Shown here piece by piece: positions 1-13,225 of a stretch of 64,000 bases of DNA. A program made the translations under genes and the position numbers. Every line of letters starts with the position of its first letter. The stretch's first letter is position 1. The stretch is from Sipunculus nudus (Eukaryota; Annelida; Sipuncula; Golfingiida; Sipunculidae). Below the pieces are notes generated by a model. The model saw only the letters and a list, made by a program, of their open reading frames with translations. It searched no databases and was not told the origin of the DNA. The DNA is taken from the NCBI GenBank assembly GCA_026874595.1, contig CM049306.1, positions 92,433,642-92,497,641 of the forward strand, in the 5' to 3' direction.

Positions 1-3000
1 CTTACCACTGCGACAATGTGCGACAGTTAACCACATCCACAAGCTGACATGCGACAATTAATACAGTCGCTGTGACAGTCTGCGACACTCACCCCAGTAT
101 ATATCTTACCACTGCGACAATGCGACAATGTGCGACAGTTGGCCAAATCCTCAAGCTGCCATTGTCGCTAAAACCAAGTGCGACAGTCAGCATTACACAC
201 CCCAGGATATATCCTACCTGTGCGACAATGCTACAATGTGCGACGGTTGGCTACTATCTCAAGCTGACATGCGACAATTAATACAGTCGCTGCGACAGTC
301 TGCGACACTCACCCCAGTATATATCTTACCACTGCGACAATGTGAGACGGTTAGCCACATCTTCAAGCTGACATGCGACAATTCATACAGCCGCTGCGAC
401 AGTCTGCGACACTCACTCCAGTATATATCTTACCACTGCGACAATGCGACAATGTGCGACAGTTGGCCACATCCTCAAGCTGACATGCGACAATTAATAC
501 AGTCGCTGCGACAGTCTGCGACACTCACCCCAGTATATATCTTACCACTGCGACAATGCGACACTGTGCGACAGTTAACCACATCCACAAGCTGACATGC
601 GACAATTAATACAGTCGCTGTGACAGTCTGCGACACTCACCCCAGTATATATCTTACCACTGCGACAATGCGCCAATGTGCGACAGGTGGCCAAATCCTC
701 AAGCTGCCATTGTCGCTAAAACCTAGTGCGACAGTCAGCATTACACACCCCAGGATATATATCCTACCTGTGCGACAATGCGACAATGTGCGACGGTTGG
801 CTACTATCTCAAGCTGACATGCGACAATTAATACGGTCGCTGCGACAGTCTGCGACACTCACCCCAGTATATATCTTACTACTGCGACAATGCGACAATG
901 TGAGACGGTTAGCCACATCTTCAAGCTGACATGCGACAATTCATACAGCCGCTGCGACAGTCTGCGACACTCACCCCAGTATATATCTTACCACTGCGAC
1001 AATGCGACACTGTGCGACAGTTAACCACATCCACAAGCTGACATGCGACAATTAATACAGTCCTGTGACAGTCTGCGACACTCACCCCAGTATATATCTT
1101 ACCACTGCGACAATGCGACAATGTGCGACAGGTGGCCAAATCCTCAAGCTGCCATTGTCGCTAAAACCTAGTGCGACAGTCAGCATTACACACCCCAGGA
1201 TATATATCCTACCTGTGCGACAATGCTACAATGTGCGACGGTTGGCTACTATCTCAAGCTGACATGCGACAATTAATACAGTCGCTGCGACAGTCTGCGA
1301 CACTCACCCCAGTATACATCTTCCCACTGCGACAATGCGACAATGTGCGACAGTTGGCCAAATCCTCAAGCTGCCATTGTCGCTAAAACCAAGTGCGACA
1401 GTCAGCATTACACACCCCAGGATATATCCTACCTGTGCTACAATGCTACAATGTGCGACGGTTGGCTACTATCTCAAGCTGACATGCGACAATTAATACA
1501 GTCGCTGCAACAGTCTGCGACACTCACCCCAGTATATATCTTACCACTGCGACAATGCGACAATGTGAGACAGTTAGCCACATCTTCAAGCTGACATGCG
1601 ACAATTAATACAGTCGCTGCGACAGTCTGCGACACTCACCCCAGTATATGTCTTACCACTGCGACAATGCGACAATGTGCGACAGTTAACCACATCCACA
1701 AGCTGACATGCGACAATTAATACAGAAGCTGTGACAGTCTGCGACACTCACCCCAGTATATATCTTACCACTGCGACAATGCGACAATGTGCGATAGGTG
1801 GCCAAATCCTCAAGCTGCCATTGTCGCTAAAACCAAGTGCGACAGTCAGCATTACACACCCCAGGATATATCCTACCTGTGCGACAATGCGACAATGTGC
1901 GACGGTTGGCTACTATCTCAAGCTGACATGCGACAATTAATACAGTCGCTGCGACAGTCTGCGACACTCACCCCAGTATATATCTTACCACTGCGACAAT
2001 GCGACAGTGTGCGACGGTTAGCCAAATCCTCAAGATGCAAAACCTTCTACCCCTTCAGGCAGGGACATGCACTCCAGGATGTATCTTACAACTGCGACAA
2101 TGCGACAATGTGCGACGGTTGGCTACAATCTCAAGCTGACATGCGACAATTAATACAGTCGCTGCGACAGTCGGTGACACTCACCCAAGTATATATCTTA
2201 CCACTGCGACAATGCGACAGTGTGGGACAGTTGGCCAAATCCTCAAGCTGCCATTGTCACTAAAACCAAGTGCGACAGTCAGCATTACACACCCCAGGAT
2301 ATATCCTACCTGTGCCACAATGCGACAATGTGCGACGGTTGGCTACTATCTCAAGCTGACATGCGACAATTAATACAGTCGCTGCGACAGTCTGCGACAC
2401 TCACCCCAGTATATATCTTACCAGTGCGACAATGCGACAATGTGCGACAGTTAGCCAAATCCTCCAGGTGCAAAACCTTCTACCCCTTCAGGCAGGGACA
2501 TGCACTCCAGGATGTATCTTACAACTGCGACAATGCGACAATGTGCGAGGGTTGGCTACAATCTCACTATCTCAAGCTGACATGCGACAATTAATACAGT
2601 CGCTGCGACAGTCTGCTACACTCACCCCAGTATATATCTTACCACTGCGACAATTTGCGATGGTTAACCACATCCTCAAGCTGACATGCGACAATTGATA
2701 CCATTGCTGCGACAGTCTGCGACACTCACCCCGGTACATATCTTACCACTGCGACAATGCGACAGTGTGCGACGGTTAGCGAAATCCTCAAGGTGCAAAA
2801 CCTTCTACCCCTTCAGGCAGGGACATGCACTCCAGGATGTATCTTACAACTGCGTCAATGCGACAATGTGCGACGGTTGGCTACAATCTCAAGCTGACAT
2901 GCGACAATTATACAGTCGCTGCGACAGTCTGCGACACTCACATCAGTATATATCTTACCACTGCGACAATGCAACAATGTGCGACAGTGAACCACATCCA

Positions 3001-3770
3001 CAAGCTGACATGCGACAATTAATACAGTCGCTGCGACAGTCTGCGACACTCACCCCAGTATATATCTTACCACTGCGACAATGCGACAGTGTGCGACGGT
3101 TAGCCACATCTTCAAGCTGACATGCAACAATTAATACAGTCGCTGCGACAGTCTGCGACACTCACCCCAGTATATATCTTACCACTGCGACAATGCGACA
3201 GTGTGCGACGGTTGGCCAAATCCTCAAGGTGCAAAACCTTCTACCCCTTCAGGCAGGGACATGCACTCCAGGATGTATCTTACAACTGCGACAATGCGAC
3301 AATGTGCAACGGTTGGCTACAATCTCAAGCTGACATGCGACAATTAATACAGTCGCTGCGACAGTCTGCGACACTCACCCCAGTATATATCTTACAACTG
3401 CGACAATGCGACAATGTGCAACATTTAGCCACATCCTCAAGCTGACATGCGACAATTAATACAGTTGCTGCGACACTCACCCCAGTATATATCTTACCAC
3501 TGCGACAATGCGACAATGTGCGACAGTTAACAACATCCACAAGCTGACATACGACAATTAATACAGTCGCTGCGACAGTCTGCGACACTCACCCCAGAAT
3601 ATATCTTACCACTGCGACAATGCGACAATGTGCGACGGTTAACCACATCCACAAGCTGACATGCGACAATTAATACAGTCGCTGCGACAGTCTGCGACAC
3701 TCACCCCAGTATATATCTTACCACTGCGACAATGCGACAATGTGCGATAGTTATCTACAGTCTGAAGCCG
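1..3770 (+). repeat. Left satellite arm, regular part (~111 bp monomers)
   Basis: Tandem array with a basic period of about 110-112 bp. Each unit contains runs of the TGCGACAATG submotif, then a CACCCCAGTATATATCTTAC segment and a link resembling AGCCACATCCTCAAGCTGAC. Higher-order structure is visible: one composite block recurs at about 72, 620, 1065 and 1731, spacings close to 5, 4 and 6 monomers. A variant link (GCAAAACCTTCTACCCCTTC) appears near 2036, 2470, 2800 and 3235. Frames on the + strand stay open for up to 158 codons because periods are near multiples of three. No gene is supported. The array runs off the left edge of the window. Confidence 0.93.
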
Positions 3771-6606
3771 ACACATGACAAATAGTATTGTTGCTGCGAC
3801 AGACTGCGACACACACCTCAGTGTGTATCTTACTTCTGTGCCAATGTGTGACTTTTAATAAGCTACAATACTGTTGCAGTCACAATGTGCGACAGATTGC
3901 GACACACACCCCAGATATATCTTGACAATGTGCGACAGTCAGTGTGACACTCAGCCCATTATGTATCTTACCTGTGCAAGAATGTGCAACAATGAATAAG
4001 CTACAGTACTGTCACAGTGACAATGTGCAACAGTTTGCGACACACTCACCTGTATATATCTAACAGCTGCGACAATGCGGTTAGCTACAATCTCAAGCCG
4101 ACAAGCACAATTAATACAGTGGCTGCGATAGTCTGCGACACTAACGTCAGTATGTATCTTACTTCTGTGACAATGTGCGACAATTAATAAACTACAATAC
4201 TGTCGCAGTCACATTGTGCGACTGTTTGCGACACACCCCCCAGTATATATCATACTTCTGCGACAATGCGCGACAATTTATAAGCTACAGTACTGTTGCA
4301 GTGACAATGTGCGACAGTTTGCAACACACTCACCTGTATATATCTAACAGCTGCAACAATGCGACGGTTAGCTACAATCTCAAGCCAACAAGCACAATTA
4401 ATACAGTCGCTGCGATAGTCTGCGACACTAACGTCAGTATGTATCTTACTTCTGTGACAATGTGCAACAATTAATAAGCTACAATACTGTCGCAGTCACA
4501 ATGTGCGACAGTTTGTGACACACACCCCAGTATATATTATACTTCTGCGACAATGCGCGACAATTAATAAGCTACAGTACTGTCGCAGTGACAATGTGCG
4601 ACAGTCAGTGCGACACTCAGCCCAGTATATATCTTACCTCTGCGAGAATGTGCAACAATTAATTAGCAAAATACTGTCACTGTAACAATGTGCGACAGTT
4701 TGTGACACACTCCCAAGTATGTATCCTACCTCTAGGAGAATGTGCAACAATTAATAAGCTACAATACTGTCGCAGTGACAATGTGCAACAGTTTGTGACA
4801 CACTCCCCAGTAAATAACTTACCACTATAAATATGTGACAATGTGCGACGGTTAGCTACAGTCTGAAACTGACACACGACAATTAGTTCTGTTGCTGCCA
4901 CAGTCTACGACACTAACATCAGTATGTATCTGACTTCTGCAACAATGTAAGACAATTAATAAGCTTTACAGTAACAATACAGTTGCAGTGACAATGTGCG
5001 ACAGTTAGCCAAATCCTCAAGCTGCCATTGTCGCTACGACAAAGTGCGACAGTCAGCATTACACACCCTAGGATACAATCTCAAGCTGACATGCGACAAT
5101 TAATATAGTCGCTGTGACAGTCTGCGACACTCACCCCAGTATATATCTTACCACTGCAACAATGCAACAATGTCCAACGGTTGGCTACAATCTCAAGCTG
5201 GCAAGCACAATTAATACAGTTGCTGCAACAGTGTGCGACACTCACCTCAGTATATATCTTACTTCTGCGACAATGTGCGACAATTAATAAGCTACAATAC
5301 TGTCGCAGTGACAATGTGCGACAGTATGCAACACTCATCCCAGTATATATCTTACAACTGCGACAATGTGCGACAGTTAGCCACATCCTCAAGCTGACCT
5401 GCGACAATACCACTGCTGCGACACTGTGACAGTTTGCAACACACATCCCAGGATATATCTTACCTGTGCGACAATGCGACAGTGTGGGATGGTTATCTAC
5501 AGTCTGAAGCTGACACATGACAATTAGTATTGTTGCTGCGACAGACTGCGACACTCACCTCAGTGTGTATCTTTCTTCTGTGCCAATGTGCGACAATTAA
5601 TAAGCTACAATACTGTTGCAGTCACAATGTGCGACACACACCCCAGATATATCTTGACAATGTGTGACAGTCAGTGTGACACTCAGCCCAGTATATATCT
5701 TACCTCTGCAAGAATGTGCAACAATGAATAAGCTACAGTACTGTCACATTGTGCGACAGTTTGCGACACATCCCCCAGTATATATCATACTTCTGCCACA
5801 ATGCCAGACAATTAAATAATAAGCTACAGTACTGTTGCAGTGACAATGTGCGACAGTTTGCGACACACTCACCTGTATATATCTAACAGCTGCAACAATG
5901 CGACGGTTAGCTACAATCTCAATCCAACAAGCACAATTAATACAGTCGCTGCGATAGTCTGCAACACTAACGTCAGTATGTATCTTACTTCTGTGACAAT
6001 GTGCGACAATTAATAAGCTACAATACTGTCGCAGTCACAATGTGCGACAGTTTGCGACACACACCCGAGATATATCTTGACAATGTGCGACAGTTAGTGT
6101 GACACTCAGCCCAGTATATATCTTACCTCTGCAAGAATGTGCAACAATGAATAAGCTACAGTACTGTCACAGTGACAATGAGCGACAGTTTGCGACACAG
6201 TCACCTGTATATATCTAACAGCTACGACAATGCAAGGGTTAGCTACAATCTCAAGCCGACAAGCACAATTAATACAGTCGCTGCGATAGTCTGCGACACT
6301 AACGTCAGTATGTATCTTACTTCTGTGACAATGTGCGACAATTAATAAGCTACAATACTGTCGCAGTCAAATTGTGCGACAGTTTGCGACACACCCCAGT
6401 ATATATCATACTTCTGCAACAATGCGCGACAGTTAATAAGCCAAGTATATATCTTACCTCTGTGACAATGTGCAACAATTAATAAGCTACAATACTGTCG
6501 CAGTGACAATGTGCAACAGTCTGTGACACTCACCCCAGTATATATCTAACCTCTGTGACAATATGAGACAATTAGCTTCCGTACTGTCACAGTGACAATG
6601 TGCGAA
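3771..6606 (+). repeat. Left satellite arm, diverged part
   Basis: Same family as the preceding array but more diverged and irregular. Units carry AATTAATAAGCTACAATACT plus GTCGCAGTGACAATGTGCGA, and many TGCGAC motifs have decayed to TGCAAC or TGTGAC. Blocks recur near 4170-4500, 5270-5340, 5590-6020 and 6330-6500. The decay increases toward the spacer, as expected if unequal exchange homogenises the array core more than its edge. The array stops at a run of 16 C at 6607-6622, followed by about 100 bp of degraded repeat. Confidence 0.88.
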
Positions 6607-7829
6607 CCCCCCCCCCCCCCCCAAGTATATATCTTACCTCTGCAGCAGTGTGGGACAGGAAACTACACTCTCTACCTGCCAATATTGTCACTGCGACAAT
6701 GTGCGGCAGTTTGCAAAAATGTGCCACAATTAATATACTGCAACATGTCCCTTTGCTTATACATCTTCATATTTTATTTTTTAAACCCCAATAGGACTGT
6801 GTCAGATGAGAAACCAGCTTTCTGAGAATGAAGGTTATAGTGAAGGCATACATTTCCTGTATCCTAAATGAGATATTTGTAAGGGATGTAGGTCAAAAGC
6901 CCCCCCCCCCCCCCCCAGTCAAAAGCCCCTCCAGTGAGAAACCCCCCTACCTTAATGATATAGAGGACAAAAACCTCCACTTCAATATATTTATACCTGT
7001 ATATGTATCTATATATTTATATCTAAAGAGGGAGAGAGTGAGACATAGATGGATATAGATATATCTATATCGGAGGGGGGGTTTTGGTCCTAGAGCTTTT
7101 TCATTATATTAATATATGAGATAATACACATATTATTGCAAAAGGTTATCTACCTTAAACTATTGAAAAAAAAATCATTATGCGTCTGCTCTTTAAACAG
7201 AACTGATATCCTAATAATGACTTGAATTAGATGCAATATTTTATCTTTTTATCTGTTGCAATTTATGAGCAAGATCATGAACCATGCCAGCAAATGAAGC
7301 CACTCCTTCAATAATCATTCAGGTGAAACAGGTCCTGTGAAAATTTCCCATGGAAGTGGTTTCCTAATTAACAGATAATTGAGATAATTTGTGTTGTTAT
7401 TAGTCAAAGTTTTAGTACCCTCAGTCTTGAATAACAAATTACTAGTGTGGGTCAGCTGATTATCGTAATTTTTATTGTAAACTATATTATAGTTATAAGA
7501 TTATTATTAATTATAAGATATTATAGATTATAAGATATATTGTAAGTTTGAATTTTGAATGTAATTAAACAATTATATGAGATAACACACATTGGTATTT
7601 ACAAAATATATATAAATATATATGTATATATATATATATACATATATATTTATATATAAAATGTTCATATTCAACCTATATTCATAGATTTAGATATAAA
7701 TATATTGGAGGGGGGCTTTTGCCCTCTTTATCATTAAGGTAGGGGAGGGGGGTGGGTGCTTTTGTCCGGGGGGCAATATAGAGAACGCTCCATTTGTAAG
7801 AACAACAGTATCGACTGACCCACTCAGCA
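6607..7829. repeat. AT-rich spacer between inverted satellite arms
   Basis: This segment separates the two satellite arms. It holds two long C runs (6607-6622 and 6900-6916), AT-rich DNA and a short (TA)n near 7618-7660. A block around 6900-7020 (CCCCTACCTTAATGATA-type, then AGAGG.CAAAA.CC and AATATATTTATA) reappears in inverted orientation at about 7670-7790. A third related piece lies at 7066-7110. The arms' flanks are therefore inverted copies as well. No coding sequence is supported here. Confidence 0.75.
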
Positions 7830-9289
7830 AGAACTCAGCCGCACATTGTCGCAGTGACACTGCCAGGAAGGGAATGTATGTATAACTGTCGCACATTGTC
7901 GCAGAGGTATAATATATACTGGAGCGAGTGTCGCAAACTGTCGTACATTGTCGAACAAGACATATACTTTGGTGTGGGGCTTGTGTTGCACATCGTCGCA
8001 GAGACAGTATAGATAGGTGTCTGACACTCCCAGGAAGGGAATGTATGTATAACCGTCGCACATTGTCGCAGAGGTATAACATATACTGGGGTGAGTGTCG
8101 CAAACTGTCGCACATTGTCGCAGCGACATTTCCAGTTAGAGAATTTTGCTAACCGTCGCACATTGTCGCAGTGACACTCCCTGGAAGGGAATGTATTTTT
8201 AACTGTCGCACATTGTCGCAGAGGTATGACATATACTGGGGCCAGTGTCGCAAAGTGTCGCTCACTTTAGCAGCAACATTACCAGGAAGAGAATTAGCTA
8301 CCCGTCGCACATTGTCGCAGTGACACTGCCAGGAAGGGAATGTATCTATAACTGTCGCACATTGTCACAGAGGTATAATATATACTGTCGTACATTGTCG
8401 CAGGTGTGTAGCAACAAGACATACTTTGGTGTGGGGCTTGTGTCGCACATTGTCGCTCACTTTAGACAGTATGGATTGGTGTGTGACACTCCCCAGAAGG
8501 GAATGTATGTGGTGAGTGTCGCAAACTGTCGCACACTTTCCCAGCAACAGTGCCTGGTAGAGAATTTAGCTACCCGTCACACATTGTCGCAGTGACACTG
8601 CCAGGAAGGGAATGTATGTATAACTGTCGCACATTGTCGCAGTGACACTGCCAGGAAGGGAATGTATCTATAACTGGAGTGAGTGTCGCAAACTGTCGAA
8701 CATTGTTGAACAAGACATATACTTTGGTGTGGGGCTTGTGTTGCACATTGTCGCAGAGACAGTATGGATTGGTGTGTGACACTCCCCAGAAGGGAATGTA
8801 TGTATAACCGTCACACATTGTCGCAGAGGTATAACATATACTGGGGCGAGTGTCGCAAACTGTCGCAGAGACATTTCCAGGTAGACAATTTAGCTAACCG
8901 TTGCACATTGTCGCAGTGACACTCCCAGGAAGGGAATGTATGTATAACCGTCGCACATTGTCGCAGAGGTATGACATATACCGGGGCGAGTGTCGCAAAC
9001 TGTCGCACACTTTTGCAGCATCATTGCCAGTTAAAGAATTTAGCTAACCTTCGCACATTGTCGCGGTGACACTCCCAGGAAGGGAATGTATGTATAACTG
9101 TCGCACATTGTCGCAGGGCTACAACATATACGGGGGTGAGTGTCGCAAACTGTCTCACACTTTTGCAGCAACGTTGCCAGGTAGAGATTTTAGCTAACCG
9201 TCGCACATTGTCGCAGTGACACTGCCAGGAAGGGAATGTATGTATTACCGTCGCACATTGTCGCAGCAACATTGCCAGTTAGGGAATTA

Positions 9290-11430
9290 AGCTAACTGTC
9301 GCACATTGTCACAGTGACACTCCCAGGAAGGGAATGTATGTATAACTGTCGCACATTGTCGCAGAGATATAACATATACCAGGGCGAGTGTCGCAAACTG
9401 TCGTACACTGTCGCAGAGGTGTGTCGCAACAAGACATATTCTTTGGTGTGGGGCTTGTGTCGCACATTGTCGCAGAGACAGTATGGATTGGTGTGTGACA
9501 CTCCCCTGAAGGGAATGTATGTATAACCGTTGCACATTGTCGCAGAGGTATAACATATACTGGGGCGAGTGTCGCAAACTGTCGCAGAGACATTTCCAGG
9601 TAGAGAATTTAGCAAACCGTCGCACATTGTCGCAGTGACACTCCCAGGAAGGGAATGTATGTATAACCGTCGCACATTGTCGCAGAGGTATGACATATAC
9701 CGGGGTGAGTGTCTCACACTTTTGCAGCAACATTGCCAGTTAAAGAATTTAGCTAACCGTCGCACATTGTCGCGGTGACACTCCCAGGAAGGGAATGTAT
9801 GTATAACTGTCGCACATGGTCGCAGGGCTACAACATATACCGGGGTGAGTGTCGCAAACTGTCTCACACTTTCGCAGCAACATTGCCAGGTAGAGAATTT
9901 AGGTAACCGTCGCACATTGTCGCAGTGACACTGCCAGGAAGGGAATGTATGTATTACCGTCGCACAATGTCGCAGCAACATTGCCAGTTAGGGAATTAAG
10001 CTAACCGTCTCACATTGTCGCAGTGACACTCCCAGGAAGGGAATGTACTATGTATAACTGTCGCACATTGTCGCAGAGATATAACATATACCAGGGCGAG
10101 TGTCGCAAACTGTCGTACATTGTGGCAGAGGTGTGTCGCAACAAGACATATACTTTGGTGTGGGGCTTGTGTCGCACATTGTCGCAGAGACAGTATGGAT
10201 TGGTGTGTGACACTCCCCTGAAGGGAATGTATGTATAACCGTTGCACATTGTCGCAGAGGTATAACATATACTGGGGCGAGTGTCGCAAACTGTCACAGA
10301 GACATTTCCAGGTAGAGAATTTAGCTAACTGTCGCACATTGTCGCAGTGACACTCCAAGGAAGGGAATGTACGTATAACCGTCGCACATTGTCGCAGAGG
10401 TATGACATATACCGGGGCGAGTGTCGCAAACTGTCGCACACTTTTGCAGGAACATTGCCAGTTAAAGAATTGAGCTAACCGTCGCACATTGTCGCGGTGA
10501 CACTCCCAGGAAGGGAAAGTATGTATAACTGTCGCACATGGTCGCAGGGCTACAACATATACCGGGGTGAGTGTCGCAAACTGTCTCACACTTTCGCAGC
10601 AACATTGCCAGGTAGAGAATTTAGCTAACCGTCGCACATTGTCGCAGTGACACTGCCAGGAAGGGAATGTATGTATTACCGTCGCACATTGTCGCAGCAA
10701 CATTGCCAGTTAAGGAATTAAGCTAACCGTCTCACATTGTCGCAGTGACACTCCCAGGAAGGGAATGTATGTATAACTGTCGCACATTGTCGCAGAGATA
10801 TAACATATACCAGGGCGAGTGTCGCAAACTGTCGTACATTGTCGCAGAGGTGTGTCGCAACAAGACATATACTTTGGTGTGGGGCTTGTGTCGCACATTG
10901 TCGCAGAGACAGTATGGATTGGTGTGTGTTACACCCCAGAAAGGAATGTATGTATAACCGTCGCACATTGTCGCAGAGGTATAACATATACTGGGGCGAG
11001 TGTCGCAAACTGTCACAGATACATTTCCAGGTAGAGAATTTACCTAACGGTCGCACATTGTCGCAGTGACACTCCCAGGAAGGGAATGTATCTATAACCG
11101 TCGCACATTGTCCCAGAGGTATGACATATACCGGGGTGAGTGTCGCAAACTGTCGCACACTTTTGCAGCAACATTGCCAGTTAAAGAATTTAGCTAACCG
11201 TCGCACATTGTCGCGGTGACACTCCCAGGAAGGGAATGTATGTATAACTGTCGCACATTGTCGCAGGGCTACAACATATACCGGGGTGAGTGTAGCAAAC
11301 TGTCTCACACTTTCGCAGCAACATTGCCAGGTAGAGAATTTAGCTAACCGTCGCACATTGTCGTAGTGACACTGCCAGGAAGGGAATGTATGTATTACCG
11401 TCGCACATTGTCGCAGCAACATTGCCAGTT
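9290..11430 (-). repeat. Higher-order repeat, ~720 bp x 3
   Basis: Within the right arm a composite unit of about 720 bp is repeated three times, with equivalent points near 9290, 10005, 10725 and 11440. Copies share diagnostic variants such as GCTACAACATATACCGGGGT, TTTTGCAGCAACATTGCCAG and a TGTGTCGCAACAAGACATAT block. They differ mainly by single substitutions, which indicates recent amplification. Confidence 0.8.
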
Positions 11431-11758
11431 AGGGAATTAAGCTAACCATCGCACATTGTCGCAGTGACACTCCAAGGAAGGGAATGTATGTATAACTGTC
11501 GCACATTGTCGCAGAGATATAACATATACCAGGGCGAGTGTCGCAAACTGTCGTACATTGTCGCAGAGGTGTGTCGCAACAAGACATATACTTTGGTGTG
11601 GAGCTTGTGTCGCACATTGTCGCAGAGACAGTATGGATTGGTGTGTGACACTCCCCAGAAGGGAATGTATGTATAACCGTCGCACATTGTCGCAGAGGTA
11701 TAACATATACTGGGGCGAGTGTCGCAAACTGTCGCAGAGACATTTCCAGGTAGAGAAT

Positions 11759-12400
11759 TTAGCTAACCGTCGCACATTGTCGCAGTGACACTGCCAGCAA
11801 GGGAATGTATGTATAACTGTCGCACATTGTCGCAGAGGTATAATATATACTGTAGCGAGTGTTGCAAACTGTCGTACATTGTCGCAGAGGTGTGTCGCAA
11901 CAAGAAATATACTTTGGTGTGGGGCTTGTGTCGCACATTGTCGCAGAGACAGTATGGATTGGTGTGTGACACTCCCCAGAAGGGAATGTATGTATAACCG
12001 TCGCACATTGTCGCAGAGGTATAACATATACTGGGGCGAGTGTCGCAAACTGTCGCAGAGACATTTCCAGGTAGAGAATTTAGCTAACCGTCGCACATTG
12101 TCGCAGTGACACTGCCAGCAAGGGAATGTATGTATAACTGTCGCACATTGTCGCAGAGGTATAATATATACTGTAGCGAGTGTTGCAAACTGTCGTACAT
12201 TGTCGCAGAGGTGTGTCGCAACAAGAAATATACTTTGGTGTGGGGCTTGTGTCGCACATTGTCGCAGAGACAGTATGGATTGGTGTGTGACACTCCCCAG
12301 AAGGGAATGTATGTATAACCGTCGCACATTGTCGCAGAGGTATAACATATACTGGGGCGAGTGTCGCAAACTGTCGCAGAGACATTTCCAGGTAGAGAAT
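11759..12400 (-). repeat. Tandem duplication of a 321 bp unit
   Basis: 11759-12079 and 12080-12400 appear identical throughout. They share private variants (GACACTGCCAGCAAGGGAAT, CAACAAGAAATATACTTTGG, ATACTGTAGCGAGTGTTGCA). The lack of visible divergence points to a very recent duplication, or possibly an assembly effect. Confidence 0.8.
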
Positions 12401-13225
12401 TTAGCTAACCGTCGCACATTGTCGCAGTGACACTCCCAGGAAGGGAATGTATGTATAACCATCGCACATTGTCGCAGAGGTATGACATATACCGGGGCGA
12501 GTGTCGCAAACTGTCGCACACTTTTGCAGCAACATTGCCAGTTAAAGAATTTAGCTAACCGTCGCACATTGTCGCGGTGACACTCCCAGGAAGGGAATGT
12601 ATGTATAACTGTCGCACATGGTCGCAGAGGTATAACATATACTGGGGCGAGTGTCGCAAACTGTCGCAGAGACATTGCCAGTTAGGGAATTAAGCTAACC
12701 GTCGCACATTGTCGCAGTGACACTCCCAGGAAGGGAATGTATGTATAACTGTCGCACATTGTCGCAGAGATATAACATATACCAGGGCGAGTGTCACAAA
12801 CTGTCGTACATTGTCGCAGAGGTGTGTCGCAACAAGACATATACTTTGGTGTGGAGCTTGTGTCGCACATTGTCGCAGAAACAGTATGGATTGGTGTGTG
12901 ACACTCCCCAGAAGGGAATGTATGTATAACCGTCGCACATTGTCGCAGAGGTATAACATATACTGGGGCGAGTGTCGCAAACTGTCGCAGAGACATTTCC
13001 AGGTAGAGAATTTAGCTAACCGTCGCACATTGTCGCAGTGACACTGCCAGCAAGGGAATGTAAGTATAACCGTCGCACATTGTCGCAGAGGTATAATATA
13101 TACTGTAGCGAGTGTCGCAAACTGTCGTACATTGTCACAGAGATGTGTCACAACAAGACATATACCTTGGTGTGGGTCTTGTGTCGCACATTGTCACAGA
13201 GACAGTATGGATTGGTGTGTGACAG

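Larger units (their letters stand above)
7830..13225 (-). repeat. Right satellite arm, inverted relative to the left arm
   Basis: Tandem array built on GTCGCACATTGTCGCAG, the exact reverse complement of the left-arm core. Typical modules are a ~50 bp block ending GGAAGGGAATGTATGTATAA, a ~52 bp block with ATATACTGGGGCGAGTGTCG, and a ~38 bp block with AGAGAATTTAGCTAACCG. Reverse complements of the second and third align with left-arm units, so both arms are one family. Frames on the - strand stay open for up to 412 codons, which is a by-product of the repeat period. The array ends abruptly in unique sequence near 13225. Confidence 0.93.

Noticed and set aside
128-595. Cys-rich 155-codon frame and similar frames in the left arm as genes
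   Set aside because: They follow the repeat period, change frame between units and have no start, splice or UTR context.
7830-13225. CRISPR-like regular repeats (GTCGCACATTGTCGCAG every ~50 bp)
   Set aside because: The intervening segments are themselves repeated, the core length and spacing vary, there are no cas genes, and the DNA is eukaryotic. It is a satellite.
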